Source: Chromohalobacter sarecensis | Lineage (GTDB): Bacteria; Pseudomonadota; Gammaproteobacteria; Pseudomonadales; Halomonadaceae | Direction of reading: 5' to 3' | Assembly (NCBI RefSeq): GCF_023061135.1 | Contig: NZ_JAKGAN010000002.1 | Coordinates: 434,001 to 498,000, forward strand | Length of the DNA stretch: 64,000 nucleotides | Shown here: positions 1 to 9,896 of the stretch, one piece after another | Layout: every line of letters starts with the position of its first letter | How positions within the stretch are numbered: the stretch's first letter is position 1 | The notes under the pieces: generated by a model | The model's input: only the letters and a program-made list of their open reading frames with translations | What the model was told of the DNA's origin: nothing | Database searches by the model: none | Program-made: the position numbers and the translations under genes

Positions 1-324
1 ATCGAAGCAACGCACCACGTGGGCGATGGCTTGGGTTTCGCGGATATTGGCCAGAAACTGGTTGCCCAGCCCTTCGCCTTTCGAGGCGCCCGCGACAAGC
101 CCGGCGATGTCCACGAACTCCATGGTCGTCGGTATGACTTTCTGCGGTTTGACGATGGCCGCAAGTTTATCCAGACGCGGGTCCGGCATGGGCACGATGC
201 CGACGTTGGGTTCGATGGTGCAGAAAGGGAAATTTTCGGCGTCGATTCCCGACTTGGTCAAGGCATTGAACAGCGTGGATTTGCCGACATTGGGAAGGCC
301 GACGATACCGCAATTGAAACCCAT
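1..324 (-). CDS. ychF: Redox-regulated ATPase YchF, N-terminal part
   Basis: Start of the ribosome-associated OBG-type P-loop ATPase YchF. The gene runs off the left window edge, so only the first 108 codons are present. Visible are the G1 loop GLPNVGKST (residues 9-17), the switch region with [11 protein letters not shown], and the [13 protein letters not shown] stretch typical of YchF. The start is the ATG at 322-324, giving the canonical MGFNCGIVG opening. It lies 111 bases downstream of pth on the same strand, the common pth-ychF order of gammaproteobacteria. A TAGAAT box on the minus strand (373-378) might give it a promoter of its own, but no convincing -35 goes with it. Confidence 0.95.
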   Translation of the reverse strand, partial: MGFNCGIVGLPNVGKSTLFNALTKSGIDAENFPFCTIEPNVGIVPMPDPRLDKLAAIVKPQKVIPTTMEFVDIAGLVAGASKGEGLGNQFLANIRETQAIAHVVRCFD

Positions 325-435
325 GGGATCTTCCTGAATCGTATGCGAAAGGACGTGATTAACGTGGCCTGCATTCTACCGATGTGGCGGGTGTGGGGCT
401 ATGGGCGCGAGGCGGCTGTCGAAAAGAAGCCGTGA

Positions 436-1020
436 TTAGCCGTTGAAACTATGCAGGCGATTCATAGCGCTTGCCCAGTCACCGGCGGCAACATCGGGGA
501 GAGTACGCAGGCATTCCTCGATGGCAGCATCGATGGCGGAGCGTTCCGTCTTGCCAGGGCGCCCGAGGACATAGTGGGTGACTTGCTTGGCCGAGCCTGG
601 ATGGCCGATACCAACACGCAAGCGATGAAAGGATTTGTCGTTGCCCAGGGCGCTGGCGATGTCGCGCAAGCCGTTATGACCACCATGGCCGCCGCCGTGC
701 TTGTAGCGTGCCGTGCCCGGTGCAATATCCAGTTCGTCGTGGGCGACGAGAAGCTCGTCGGGGGAGAGCTTGAAGAACTGGCAAAGCGCGCCGACAGCCT
801 TGCCGCTGAGGTTCATGTAGGTGTTGGGCACCAATAAATGAAGCTCATGACCGGCGTAATGAACTTTGGCGTATTGGCCAAGGAACTTACGCTCGTTGCG
901 TAGCGGGGTCAGGCTGTCGCGCGCCAGGGCTTCAACGACCCAGGCGCCCGCATTGTGTCGCGTGCCATCATATTCGGAGCCTGGATTGCCCAGGCCGATA
1001 ATCGCTTTGACGTGACTCAT
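436..1020 (-). CDS. pth: Peptidyl-tRNA hydrolase
   Basis: Cytoplasmic enzyme that cleaves peptidyl-tRNA released from stalled ribosomes and recycles the tRNA. The 194 residues match the bacterial Pth family length. The start IIGLGNPGSEYDGTRHNAG contains the conserved Asn12 and catalytic His22 (equivalent to Asn10 and His20 of the E. coli enzyme). The HDELDIAPG motif carries the conserved Asp, and GGGHGGHNGLRD is the substrate-binding loop. It follows rplY by 20 bases on the minus strand and precedes ychF, so rplY-pth are probably co-transcribed. Confidence 0.97.
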   Translation of the reverse strand: MSHVKAIIGLGNPGSEYDGTRHNAGAWVVEALARDSLTPLRNERKFLGQYAKVHYAGHELHLLVPNTYMNLSGKAVGALCQFFKLSPDELLVAHDELDIAPGTARYKHGGGHGGHNGLRDIASALGNDKSFHRLRVGIGHPGSAKQVTHYVLGRPGKTERSAIDAAIEECLRTLPDVAAGDWASAMNRLHSFNG

Positions 1021-1040
1021 GCGGGCCCCTGGAAAACCGA

Positions 1041-1697
1041 TTACTCGGTCTTTTCGCCGTTTTCAGCGGCAGTGTCGTCGCCGCCTTCCTCATCTTCGTC
1101 TTGCTCTACGGTGCCACGCGTTGGGCGCGTGATGCTGACGACGCCGAAGTCATGCTCTTCCCCATGAGCCAGGTCGACCAGGGAAACGCCTTCCGGCAAC
1201 GTCAGGTCCGATAGATGCAAGGTATCGCCAAGTTCCAAGGCGCTGACATCGACTTCCAGATATTCCGGCAAATCCTTGGGTAGGCAGTCGACCAACACGT
1301 CGGTTGTCATGACGTGCAGGACGCCGTCCTGTTCCTTGATGCCTTTGCAGTTTTCTTCACCGAGCACGTGCAGCGGCACGTGGATAGTCATGGTATGCGT
1401 GGCATCGACGCGCATGAAGTCGGCATGCGTGACCAGCGCCTTGTACGGGTGGCGCTGGATATCACGGATGATGACCTGCTCCGACTTGCCTTCGAGATCG
1501 ATGTTGATCACGGAAGAGAAGAAGGCCTCATCCTCGATGGCCTTGTAAAAGGCAGGCTTGTCGAGAGTGATCGGCTGCGGCGTCTTGTCACCACCGTAGA
1601 TTATGGCGGCGACTTTCTGGTTCTCACGACGCAGGCGGCGGCTCGCACCTTTCCCCAGCTCGTGACGAACCTTGGCGGATAGAGTGAATTGGGACAT
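1041..1697 (-). CDS. rplY: 50S ribosomal protein L25, long CTC form
   Basis: 5S rRNA-binding ribosomal protein of the long (general stress protein Ctc/TL5) type, 218 residues against 94 for the short E. coli form. The N-terminal L25 domain covers about residues 5-95 and is followed by the beta-rich TL5 domain. The tail is very acidic ([11 protein letters not shown]), in keeping with a halophile-like proteome. The ATG is preceded at a good distance by GAGGTGA, a strong ribosome binding site. It lies between prs and pth on the same strand, the order also known from Pseudomonas. Confidence 0.96.
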   Translation of the reverse strand: MSQFTLSAKVRHELGKGASRRLRRENQKVAAIIYGGDKTPQPITLDKPAFYKAIEDEAFFSSVINIDLEGKSEQVIIRDIQRHPYKALVTHADFMRVDATHTMTIHVPLHVLGEENCKGIKEQDGVLHVMTTDVLVDCLPKDLPEYLEVDVSALELGDTLHLSDLTLPEGVSLVDLAHGEEHDFGVVSITRPTRGTVEQDEDEEGGDDTAAENGEKTE

Positions 1698-1814
1698 TGA
1701 TTGTCACCTCATAGGTTATGTAAGGAAAGCGGCACCGTCCGCGACCAGACGATGCCGATTCCGTGAGGGCCTCGCGGCCCGCGTATCCGTGCACGCTCTC
1801 TGTGGCTTATTGCC

Positions 1815-2756
1815 TCAGTGGAACATGGCACTGACGGATTCTTCGTTACTGACGCGGCGAATGGCTTCCGCGATCAGACCGGCGACCGAGAGTTGGCGGA
1901 TTCTACCACTACGTGAAGCCGTCTCGGAGAGCGGAATGGTATCGGCCACGACGAGCTCGTCAAGTACCGAGCCGACGATATTGTCGACGGCCGGTCCGGA
2001 CAGGATAGGGTGCGTCGCGTAGGCGACGACACGCCGAGCACCATGGCCCTTGAGCGCTTCGGCCGCTTTGCACAAGGTGCCAGCGGTATCGACCATGTCA
2101 TCGACCACCACACAGGTACGATCCTGAATCTCGCCGATGATATGCATGACCTGGGCTTGGTTGGCCTGCGGACGACGCTTGTCGATGATCGCTAGATCGG
2201 CGTTGAGTTGCTTGGCGATGGCGCGTGCGCGAACCACGCCGCCGACATCGGGGGAGACCACGACGAGGTCGTCGTAGTTCTGGCGTTCGATGTCATCGAG
2301 CAGGATCGGCGAGCCATAGACGTTGTCGACGGGGACGTCGAAAAAGCCCTGAATCTGATCGGCATGCAAATCCATGGTCATGACGCGGTCGACGCCGGCC
2401 TTGACCATCATGTCGGCGACCAGCTTGGCCGAAATAGGCACGCGTGCAGAGCGCACTCGACGGTCTTGGCGGGCATATCCGAAGTACGGTACGACGGCGG
2501 TGATTCGCGTAGCGGAAGCACGGCGCAGTGCATCCACCATGAGAATCAACTCCATCAGGTTGTCGTTGGTCGGTGCGCAGGTGGACTGCAATACGAAGAC
2601 GTCCTTGCCGCGAACGTTTTCATTGATCTCGACCGCGATTTCACCATCGCTGAATTGACCGACGGTTGCATGGCCCAGCCGGTTGTCGAGGCTTTCGGCC
2701 ACCTTGCGGGCGAGTTCGGGATTGGCATTTCCCGCGAACACCATCAATTTAGACAC
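1815..2756 (-). CDS. prs: Ribose-phosphate pyrophosphokinase
   Basis: Makes PRPP from ribose 5-phosphate and ATP, feeding purine, pyrimidine, histidine, tryptophan and NAD synthesis. The 313 residues match the family. Motifs seen include the metal-binding [11 protein letters not shown], the flexible loop [15 protein letters not shown], and the PRPP-binding loop [16 protein letters not shown]. The start is a GTG giving [16 protein letters not shown], with AAGGTGG upstream. An ATG four codons further in is the alternative. It sits directly downstream of tRNA-Gln and upstream of rplY. Confidence 0.97.
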   Translation of the reverse strand: MSKLMVFAGNANPELARKVAESLDNRLGHATVGQFSDGEIAVEINENVRGKDVFVLQSTCAPTNDNLMELILMVDALRRASATRITAVVPYFGYARQDRRVRSARVPISAKLVADMMVKAGVDRVMTMDLHADQIQGFFDVPVDNVYGSPILLDDIERQNYDDLVVVSPDVGGVVRARAIAKQLNADLAIIDKRRPQANQAQVMHIIGEIQDRTCVVVDDMVDTAGTLCKAAEALKGHGARRVVAYATHPILSGPAVDNIVGSVLDELVVADTIPLSETASRSGRIRQLSVAGLIAEAIRRVSNEESVSAMFH

Positions 2757-2819
2757 GCGCAGCCACCTTTGGAGTCTTGAGGGATCTCGGAGTGGGATTC
2801 GTCGGGCGCTCTGAGAAAT

Positions 2820-2894
2820 TGGCTGGGGTACCAGGATTCGAACCTGGGAATGTCGGTACCAGAAACCGGTGCCTTACCACTTGGCTATACCCCA
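2820..2894 (-). tRNA. tRNA-Gln (anticodon CTG)
   Basis: A 75-base tRNA with encoded CCA. The acceptor TGGGGTA pairs with TACCCCA, the D stem is GCC/GGC, and the T arm has the TTCGAAT loop. The anticodon loop reads TTCTGGT, so the anticodon is CTG, which decodes CAG as glutamine. The anticodon stem is CCGGT/ACCGA, leaving a C27-A43 mismatch at its top, which is unusual. The ispE / tRNA-Gln / prs arrangement is conserved in Pseudomonas-like genomes. Confidence 0.95.
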
Positions 2895-2969
2895 GCAACT
2901 CATCGACTCGTCGTTTTGTGTGTCGTATTGCCCACATAGAACACGATGCCGATATCAGGCGTCCCCGTA

Positions 2970-3854
2970 TTAGCTCATGAGCGACATTTCATCGTGAATG
3001 TCGAGAGCGTCGTGGAGGGGAGATGTGTTGCAGCCGCGTGCCTTGAATGCATGCCAATGGCTATCAACACGGTGCAAAATCCTATCGGCTTGTTGCTCAC
3101 TCGTCAAGGGACAAAATAGACAGCTGCCTGTCCCCGTCAGCATGGCTGGGCCGAAAGCCGATAACCAGTCGAGCGCTTGCGCGATCTTTGGCGACAAGCG
3201 TTTTACCGCTGCTTCGCAGTCATTGCGCCAGACGCGACCCTGTTCGGCTTCCCCTCGCAGTGCGCGCGCCATACTAATCGGCGGGGTGTTGCGTGTCAAT
3301 TCAGGGTGGCCGAACACGGCAGGCGTTGACACTTCCACCCCGGGGTGAAGAACCACGAACCATGGGGTCTCGAGCGTCACGGGCGTCAGGCGCTCGCCAA
3401 TGCCTTCCGCCCAGGCGCTACGGCCGTGTACGAAGACCGGCACATCGGCGCCCAGCGACAGGCCCAGCTCGGCCAAGCGTGGAAGTCCCAGTGAGAGTGA
3501 CCAGAGTCGGTCGAGTGCGAGCAGGGTGGTGGCCGCATCCGAGCTACCGCCGCCCAGGCCGCCGCCCAGGGGGAGACGTTTTTCCAGATGGATGTCCGCG
3601 CCTAGCGACGTGCCGCTTTCATGCTGCAGCAGGCGTGCGGCGCGCACGATGAGGTTGGCCTCGTGATCGACGCCCGCCACCGCAGGATGAAGCTGGATGG
3701 CTCCGTCCTCGCGCGTGGTGAAATGTAGCGTGTCGCTGTGGTCGAGGAACTGGAACAGCGTCTGCAGCTCGTGATAACCGTCGGCTCGCCGGCCGACGAT
3801 GTGCAGCATGCGGTTGAGCTTGGCGGGTGCAGGCAGGCTGAGTCGTGCGTTCAT
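2970..3854 (-). CDS. ispE: 4-diphosphocytidyl-2-C-methyl-D-erythritol kinase
   Basis: GHMP kinase of the MEP isoprenoid pathway; phosphorylates CDP-methylerythritol. I start it at the ATG giving MNARLSLPAPAKLNRML (294 aa). The open frame extends 28 codons further up but those residues are unlike the family. The ATG overlaps the lolB stop as ATGA, which supports this start and implies translational coupling. Visible are the N-terminal PAPAKLN lysine motif and the ATP-binding loop LPLGGGLGGGSSDAA. The C-terminal GTGSCLF motif fits the third GHMP signature. Confidence 0.95.
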   Translation of the reverse strand: MNARLSLPAPAKLNRMLHIVGRRADGYHELQTLFQFLDHSDTLHFTTREDGAIQLHPAVAGVDHEANLIVRAARLLQHESGTSLGADIHLEKRLPLGGGLGGGSSDAATTLLALDRLWSLSLGLPRLAELGLSLGADVPVFVHGRSAWAEGIGERLTPVTLETPWFVVLHPGVEVSTPAVFGHPELTRNTPPISMARALRGEAEQGRVWRNDCEAAVKRLSPKIAQALDWLSAFGPAMLTGTGSCLFCPLTSEQQADRILHRVDSHWHAFKARGCNTSPLHDALDIHDEMSLMS

Positions 3855-4495
3855 GAATCGGACACGGTATCCCATTGATTGACGACGAGCGTGGCGCGTA
3901 GATCGCCGTAGGTCATGACCAGTCGACGCGGCAGCCATAAGTCGTCGGTACGCGTCCAGTCACGATACTCGATCGTCCAGCCAAGCTGCTGCAGACGCTG
4001 GGGGAAGTCCAGGTCGTCGTGTTCGAGGCGTTCGCTGGCGTCGGGAGTAGGCAGGCCGCGCACCCAGTAATCGAGCGCGGAAATGGGCAGCGACCAGCCT
4101 AACTGTTGTTCCATCAAGGCTTCTGGTGTCTCGGCGTCGAAGCGCCCCTCGCCGTTGGTCAATGTGACTTTCCCGGGTAGCCCTTTCAACAGGGTACGGC
4201 CGGCGCCGAAGGGACCGCTGATCAGGATGCGGTAGGTATCGGGGCGCTGCTGCCAGTCGATATTGGCGCTTTCGGAACCTTCATTGGTGCGCAGCCCGAC
4301 CTTGCCGGCGAGGCTCCAGGATTCCAATGCCTGCAGGCGCTCGGCTTGAGCGTCCCAATCGCCACGTTCACGGGCTTGGTCGGGGCCGGGTGCCTGGCTG
4401 GCGCAACCTGCCAGCATGACGATGAGCAGTAGTCCGAGCCAGGCGCGAGGCGCGGCACAAGCAGGACGAAGGCGCAATGAGAAAGGATGGATCAT
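3851..4495 (-). CDS. lolB: Outer membrane lipoprotein receptor LolB
   Basis: Takes lipoproteins from LolA and inserts them into the inner leaflet of the outer membrane. The 214 residues start with a signal peptide ending in lipobox LAGC (Cys31), so it is itself a lipoprotein. The mature part has the LolB pattern, including WSLAGKVGLR and the lipid-pocket region. It overlaps ispE (ATGA) downstream and the TPR lipoprotein gene (ATGA) upstream, so the three genes form a tightly coupled unit of the lolB-ispE type. Confidence 0.93.
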   Translation of the reverse strand: MIHPFSLRLRPACAAPRAWLGLLLIVMLAGCASQAPGPDQARERGDWDAQAERLQALESWSLAGKVGLRTNEGSESANIDWQQRPDTYRILISGPFGAGRTLLKGLPGKVTLTNGEGRFDAETPEALMEQQLGWSLPISALDYWVRGLPTPDASERLEHDDLDFPQRLQQLGWTIEYRDWTRTDDLWLPRRLVMTYGDLRATLVVNQWDTVSDS

Positions 4496-6273
4496 GAGCT
4501 GGCTTCCGTGTCGCGGGTCGAGTCCGGATCGACGTGGCTATCTGCTGCATCGTCATCGTCGGCCGGGATGAGTTCGGGGTGTCGACGCAGTAAGTCATCG
4601 ATCAGCGGGTGTGGCGAAAAGCGCTGTAGCGCGTCTTCCAGCAGGGCGCGTGCCTGGTCGGCGCGTCCGGTGGCGGCGAGCACCTCGGCAAGGTGAGCGG
4701 CTACTTCTTGGTCGGGTTGGCCACGATAGGCTTCGCGCAAATAAGGGAGCGCTTCTTGCGCGCGGTCGAGATGAAAATAGACCCAGCCGAGGCTGTCGAG
4801 GATGGCAGGGCTATCGGGTTCGAGGCGATGGGCCTTTTCGATTAGCGGCAAGGCGTCCTGATGGCGGCTCATGTCGTTGCTCAGCGTATAGCCGAGGGCA
4901 TTGAGTGCTTCGGCGTTATCGGGCTCGCGTTCGATGATCGTGCGCAGATCGACTTCCATGGTATCAAGATCGCCGCGGTGATAGGCGCGCATGGCGTGCT
5001 GGAAGCGTAGCTCGGTGACGTCGGGCGTCTTGGCGATGGCGTCGTCGAGCAGTTCATCGGCGCGGGCGCGTTGATCCTGAGCGTCGAGGACGTCGAGCTC
5101 GAGGCGCAGCAGGGCGACGCGTTGCTCGGGATGACGCAATCGTTCGATGCGTAAAAACGCGCTGGCGTCCTGTGCCCGGTCCGCGCCGACCAGCATCTTG
5201 GCGGCCTGTGCGCGTGCCTCGATGAAACCGTCGCCGCTGGGTACTTGGCGATAATAAAGCAGGGCGTTGTCGATTTCGCCGGCTTGCTCGGCAATGCTAC
5301 CCAGCATCAGATAGGCGGCCGTAGGCGTGTCTTCTCGGTCGAGCAGGGGAAGAAGAATACGCCTGGCGCCATCGGGATGCGCGGCATCGAGATACAGCTG
5401 GGCGAGCGCCAAGCGTAGCGGTGCGGTGTCATCATGGTGAGCAAGCAAGCGCTCGACATCCTCGTCGGCGGCGTCGATATCGCCATCCGCGAGGCGCGCC
5501 TGCGCTTGGGTCAGGCGTAGGCGGCTGTCGTCGGGAAAGCGTTCGAGCCCTTGCTGGGCATAGCGCCGGGCATCATCCAAGGCGCCATTGTGCAGGGCGA
5601 TCATGCTGCGCGTCAGCCATACCTCGGCGGGCGCCTCCGCGCTGTCGGCCAGGCGCTCGAGGCGTGCGTCGGCGGCTTCGGTGTCGCCGTTCGCCGCCTC
5701 GAGCTGGGCGGTGGCTAGCTGGGCATCGAGATGATCGGGGTGGCGCTCGACGAAATCATGCAAAGGTGGCAGGAGCGGGGTGACGTCGGCATCGTTCTCG
5801 ATGGCGAGCTCAGCCAGCGCGGCAAGGTCCGCCTCGGGCTCCTGGTCGGCAATGCGCAAGCGCTGGGCCAGGGCGGTTTCCCAATCGCCACGTTGTACCG
5901 CAAGACTGGAGAGGACGTGGCGCGGCGTAGTGGCATCGTCATCGAGTTGTTGCCAGCGCAGTGCGGTGCGTTCGAGCAGGGTACTGTCGTCGGCGTAGCG
6001 CGCCGCGAGGGTGGCACGCTCGGCCAGGACGGGCGATGCGTAGCGTTCGTTGACTTCGAGATAGCCCTCGGCAGCACGTCGGTAATCGCCACGTTGCCCC
6101 GCGAATTCGGCAAGCAGCAACGATGAAAGACCATCGGCGTCGAAGCCGCTGGTCACCGGTGGTGCGTTTTCCATGGGGTCATCGAGCGGGATGGCGTCGG
6201 GCGATGTCGGAGCGTTTTGGCAGCCCGTCAGCAGCAACGCCAGGACGGAAGCCAGGGTCAAGCGTATGCGCAT
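4492..6273 (-). CDS. Tetratricopeptide-repeat outer membrane lipoprotein
   Basis: A 593-residue protein with a lipoprotein signal peptide (LLLTGC, Cys18) followed by tandem TPR-like helices over nearly the whole mature chain. Clear repeat units sit near the C-terminus, with the ALNALGYTLSN and AILDSLGWVYFHL segments. TPR proteins are scaffolds. Its position directly upstream of lolB-ispE is the same as that of a conserved TPR lipoprotein in Pseudomonas, so a role in envelope assembly is likely, but the partner cannot be read from sequence. Its stop overlaps the lolB start. It diverges from hemA across a 252-base gap. Confidence 0.88.
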   Translation of the reverse strand: MRIRLTLASVLALLLTGCQNAPTSPDAIPLDDPMENAPPVTSGFDADGLSSLLLAEFAGQRGDYRRAAEGYLEVNERYASPVLAERATLAARYADDSTLLERTALRWQQLDDDATTPRHVLSSLAVQRGDWETALAQRLRIADQEPEADLAALAELAIENDADVTPLLPPLHDFVERHPDHLDAQLATAQLEAANGDTEAADARLERLADSAEAPAEVWLTRSMIALHNGALDDARRYAQQGLERFPDDSRLRLTQAQARLADGDIDAADEDVERLLAHHDDTAPLRLALAQLYLDAAHPDGARRILLPLLDREDTPTAAYLMLGSIAEQAGEIDNALLYYRQVPSGDGFIEARAQAAKMLVGADRAQDASAFLRIERLRHPEQRVALLRLELDVLDAQDQRARADELLDDAIAKTPDVTELRFQHAMRAYHRGDLDTMEVDLRTIIEREPDNAEALNALGYTLSNDMSRHQDALPLIEKAHRLEPDSPAILDSLGWVYFHLDRAQEALPYLREAYRGQPDQEVAAHLAEVLAATGRADQARALLEDALQRFSPHPLIDDLLRRHPELIPADDDDAADSHVDPDSTRDTEASS

Positions 6274-6403
6274 GCCACCCTCGAATGTGCGTTTGAAAGT
6301 ATCAGCATACCGGCTCGATCAGGGCTGGCAAAGCATCAGGCACTGGAAACCTCGCGCTGCGCGGCAACTTGCCGCCCCATGCCCAAATGTCTCAGTCCTG
6401 TGC

Positions 6404-6418
6404 TAGGATATCGATCCT
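6404..6418 (+). promoter_or_regulatory. Possible extended -10 with palindrome upstream of hemA
   Basis: TGCTAGGAT reads as an extended -10 element about 115 bases before hemA. It overlaps a perfect inverted repeat AGGAT-ATCG-ATCCT (6405-6418), which could be an operator. There is no good -35, so the call is tentative. The rest of the 252-base gap between the TPR gene and hemA shows nothing else I can name. Confidence 0.25.
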
Positions 6419-6525
6419 GCAGCGGGCGGGGCTGGTATTCCGGCTTCGTCACCCCCACATTGTCCGCCGCGCCCGAATGCAAAGGCCGGACGCTGCCGAT
6501 AGACCGATGTGATGACCGTGATTTC

Positions 6526-7800
6526 ATGACGCTTCTCGCCCTGGGGATCAACCACAAGACAGCGACCATCGAGGTTCGCGAGCAGGTCGCTTTTACGCCG
6601 ACCGAGCTGGCGGGCGCGTTGGTCGAACTCAAATCGCTGCCCGGCGTCAACGAAGCGGCGGTGCTGTCGACCTGTAATCGTACCGAGCTCTATTGCGTTA
6701 CCGACGCTCAGGGCGAGCGTTCGGTGCTCGACTGGTTGGGACGCTTCCACGGGTTGCCGTCCGAGACCCTGATGCAAAGCGCCTATCATTATCTCGATGG
6801 CGAGGCCGCTCGTCATTTGATGCGCGTGGCGGCGGGGCTCGACTCCATGGTGCTGGGCGAGCCGCAGATCCTGGGCCAGCTCAAAGAGGCCTACCAGCTC
6901 GCGCGCGACAACGCTGGATTGGGCGGCGAGCTGGAACGGCTTTTCCAGCATACCTTCTCCGTGACCAAGCAGGTGCGCAGCGAAACCGGCATCGGCGAAA
7001 ACCCGGTGTCGGTGGCTTATGCGGCCGTCAGTCTGGCGAGTCATATCTTCGATGATTTCGGACGCGCTCGCGCACTGTTGATCGGCGCGGGCGAAACCGT
7101 CGAACTGGTCGCGCGGCACCTGCGTGAAGCGGGCATTCGTGGGCTGACCGTCGCCAACCGTACCCGTGAGCGCGCCGAGACTTTGGCCAATGCCTTCGAT
7201 GCCGAGGCGATTTCACTGGGAGAGATTCCCCAGGCGCTGGCACAGGCCGATATCGTTATCTCCTCCACGGCAAGCCCGCTGCCTATTCTCGGCAAGGGAA
7301 TGGTCGAGAGCGCACTGAAAAAGCGCCGCCATCGCCCCATGTTCATGGTCGATATCGCCGTGCCTCGCGATATCGAGTCCCAGGTCGGCGAGCTGGACGA
7401 TGTCTTCTTGTACAGCGTCGATGACTTGCAAGAAGTGATCGAGGAAAACCGTAAGCAGCGTGCCGTTGCCGCGGCCCAAGCCGAGTCTCTGATCGAGCAC
7501 GGTATCCAGCATTGGCAGCGTGAGCGCCGCGTGCGTGGCGCCGGCGATTTGATTCGCCGCTACCGTGAGCAGGGCGAGGCGCTGCGTGAAGAAGCCGAGC
7601 GTCAAGCGCTGGCGCAACTCGCCCGCGGCGAAGATCCCCAGAAAGTCCTGCAACGGCTGTCGCGTCAACTGACCAATAAATTGCTGCATGGCCCGACGCT
7701 ACGCATACGCGAAGCGTCGGGCGAAGAGCAGCACGATATCCTCCAGGCGGCCGATACCTTGCTGATCGACCCGGCCGCATCGACACAGGACCCTGCATGA
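6526..7800 (+). CDS. hemA: Glutamyl-tRNA reductase
   Basis: First committed step of C5-pathway tetrapyrrole synthesis: reduces glutamyl-tRNA to glutamate-1-semialdehyde with NADPH. I start it at the ATG giving [13 protein letters not shown] (424 aa). Upstream in-frame codons exist but are unlike the family. The catalytic Cys50 lies in STCNRTELY, and [14 protein letters not shown] and the Rossmann loop [11 protein letters not shown] are present. A C-terminal dimerization helix follows. Its stop overlaps the prfA start (ATGA). The gene diverges from the TPR-lolB-ispE unit, as in Pseudomonas. Confidence 0.96.
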   Translation: MTLLALGINHKTATIEVREQVAFTPTELAGALVELKSLPGVNEAAVLSTCNRTELYCVTDAQGERSVLDWLGRFHGLPSETLMQSAYHYLDGEAARHLMRVAAGLDSMVLGEPQILGQLKEAYQLARDNAGLGGELERLFQHTFSVTKQVRSETGIGENPVSVAYAAVSLASHIFDDFGRARALLIGAGETVELVARHLREAGIRGLTVANRTRERAETLANAFDAEAISLGEIPQALAQADIVISSTASPLPILGKGMVESALKKRRHRPMFMVDIAVPRDIESQVGELDDVFLYSVDDLQEVIEENRKQRAVAAAQAESLIEHGIQHWQRERRVRGAGDLIRRYREQGEALREEAERQALAQLARGEDPQKVLQRLSRQLTNKLLHGPTLRIREASGEEQHDILQAADTLLIDPAASTQDPA

Positions 7801-8882
7801 AAGCGACTCTGCGCACACGTCTCGACGCCTTTCAGGAACGCTTCGAAGAACTCGCCGCCTTGCTGGCAGAGCCCGACGTGATCGCCGATCAGGCACGCTT
7901 TCGCGATTACTCACGCGAATATGCCGAGCTCGAGCCTTTGATCGAGACCTGGCGAGTCTATCGGCGTACCGAGGGTGATATCGAGGCGGCCGAGCAGATG
8001 CGCGAGGATAGTGACCCGGAAATGCGCGAACTGGCGGAGGAGGAGTCGCGTCTGGCGCAGGCGCGACTCGAAGAGCTGGATGCCGACGTCAAGCAGCTCC
8101 TGGTGCCCAAGGATCCTGACGATGGCAGCAACGTGTTTCTCGAGATCCGTGCCGGGACTGGCGGTGACGAGGCGGCGCTATTCGCCGGTGACCTGTTTCG
8201 CATGTATTCGCGTTATGCCGAACACCAGGGCTGGCGAATCGAGGTGATCAACGTCAGTCACGGCGAGCAAGGTGGCTACAAGGAAATGATCGCCCGGGTG
8301 CGTGGCGATAACGTCTATGCGCGGCTCAAGTTCGAGTCCGGCGCGCACCGCGTGCAGCGAGTCCCGGCCACCGAATCCCAGGGACGTATCCATACCTCGG
8401 CGTGTACCGTGGCGGTCATGCCCGAAGCATCCGCCGTCGGCGATGTGGAGGTCAACAGCAATGATCTGCGTGTGGATACGTTCCGTTCCAGCGGCGCCGG
8501 CGGGCAGCACGTCAATACCACGGACTCGGCGATTCGCATCACGCACTTGCCGACCGGCGTGGTGGTGGAGTGCCAGGAAGAACGTAGCCAGCACAAGAAT
8601 CGCGCCAAGGCGATGGCGTTTCTGGCGGCGCGCCTCAAGCAGTCTGCGGTGGACGCGCAGCGCCAGGAGCAGGCCGATACACGCCGCTCGCTGGTCGGTT
8701 CGGGCGATCGTAGCGAGCGTATCCGTACCTACAATTTCCCCCAGGGGCGCATCACCGATCATCGCATCAATTTGACCCTCTACAAGCTGGGTGACGTGAT
8801 GACGGGGCAGCTCGATGAAGTGATCAAGCCCTTGATTCATGAGTACCAGGCCGAGCAGCTCTCGGCGCTGCAGACGGCCTGA
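7797..8882 (+). CDS. prfA: Peptide chain release factor 1
   Basis: Class I release factor for UAA and UAG. The 361 residues carry the RF1-specific PAT tripeptide in the [10 protein letters not shown] segment, which reads the stop codon. The GGQ motif (residues 235-237) triggers peptidyl-tRNA hydrolysis, and its Gln is the target of the methyltransferase encoded by the next gene. It overlaps hemA by four bases and prmC by one base (TGATG), so hemA-prfA-prmC is a coupled operon. Confidence 0.97.
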   Translation: MKATLRTRLDAFQERFEELAALLAEPDVIADQARFRDYSREYAELEPLIETWRVYRRTEGDIEAAEQMREDSDPEMRELAEEESRLAQARLEELDADVKQLLVPKDPDDGSNVFLEIRAGTGGDEAALFAGDLFRMYSRYAEHQGWRIEVINVSHGEQGGYKEMIARVRGDNVYARLKFESGAHRVQRVPATESQGRIHTSACTVAVMPEASAVGDVEVNSNDLRVDTFRSSGAGGQHVNTTDSAIRITHLPTGVVVECQEERSQHKNRAKAMAFLAARLKQSAVDAQRQEQADTRRSLVGSGDRSERIRTYNFPQGRITDHRINLTLYKLGDVMTGQLDEVIKPLIHEYQAEQLSALQTA

Positions 8883-9739
8883 TGACCTACGATACCTTGC
8901 TGGCGCGCGCTGCGCGGCGGTTGCAGGCGGCGGGCAGTGACTCGCCGCGTCTGGATGCCGAGGTGCTGATGATGCACGCGGCCTCGGTGACACGCACCTG
9001 GCTATATACCTGGGGCGACCGCGAACTTGTCGGCGTGCCCCGGGCACGTTTCGAGGCGCTGGTGGCGGCGCGGGCGCTGGGTCATCCCGTGGCGTATCTC
9101 ATCGGCGAACGCGAGTTCTGGGGGCTGCGTCTACGTGTCGATGCGTCGACCCTGATTCCGCGGCCCGATACCGAGTGCCTGGTCGCAATACTGTTGGCGA
9201 AGATGCCGCATGGACCCGGGAAAGCGCTCGATCTGGGCACGGGAACGGGCGCCGTTGCCCTGGCGCTCGCCGCCGAGCGGCCGACATGGCACGTCACCGG
9301 CGTCGACCGGGAAGTGGCAGCCGTGGCCGTGGCTCAAGATAATGCCCGACGCCTGGGAATCACCAACACCTCCTTTCTCGTCAGCGACTGGTTCGCAGCA
9401 CTGGAGGGGATGACCTTCGACGTAATTGCCGCCAATCCGCCTTATATCGCCGAGGATGATCCACATCTCGCGCAGGGCGATGTACGCTTCGAGCCGCGCA
9501 CGGCGCTGGTGGCGAACGATGCCGGTCTGGCCGATTTGCGTCATCTGGCGGTGGCTGCGCGCGCGCATCTCGCGGTGGGTGGCTGGTTGGCCCTGGAGCA
9601 TGGTTGGGAGCAGGCATCGCGGGTACGTGAAGCGCTCGTAAGGGCCGGATATGAGGACGTCGTCAGCGAGACCGATCTAGGCGCGCGTGAACGTCTGACG
9701 CTGGGGCGCGCACCGACACAAATGGGGGGTAAACATTGA
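8882..9739 (+). CDS. prmC: Release factor glutamine methyltransferase
   Basis: SAM-dependent methyltransferase (formerly HemK) that N5-methylates the GGQ glutamine of RF1 and RF2. The 285 residues include an N-terminal helical domain, the SAM loop LDLGTGTGAVALALA, and the NPPY motif (residues 185-188) that holds the substrate glutamine amide. It follows prfA with a TGATG overlap. The C-terminus is ordinary and the gene is full length. Confidence 0.96.
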   Translation: MTYDTLLARAARRLQAAGSDSPRLDAEVLMMHAASVTRTWLYTWGDRELVGVPRARFEALVAARALGHPVAYLIGEREFWGLRLRVDASTLIPRPDTECLVAILLAKMPHGPGKALDLGTGTGAVALALAAERPTWHVTGVDREVAAVAVAQDNARRLGITNTSFLVSDWFAALEGMTFDVIAANPPYIAEDDPHLAQGDVRFEPRTALVANDAGLADLRHLAVAARAHLAVGGWLALEHGWEQASRVREALVRAGYEDVVSETDLGARERLTLGRAPTQMGGKH

Positions 9740-9896
9740 CTGCGGTAAACAACACCGCTGGCCGCCTGGAGACGCGGGCAGTGGTTATGGTAGTAATACG
9801 TCTCGCATCGATGCCCCAGCTTCTGGATGAATATCACCTGTCATAGGGCTCGATCGTGGTTTCTCCTGTCATTCATTGTCTCGGAACAACAATATA

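Noticed and set aside
1767-1780. GGGCC-TCGC-GGCCC hairpin between prs and rplY as a terminator
   Set aside because: Only five base pairs and no T run on the minus strand; prs and rplY are probably co-transcribed or rplY has its own promoter.
6403-7119. Long minus-strand open frames opposite hemA
   Set aside because: They are out-of-frame shadows of a high-GC gene, with no family resemblance and no ribosome binding site. The same holds for long antisense frames opposite rodA, pycA, topA, nqrC and nqrF.
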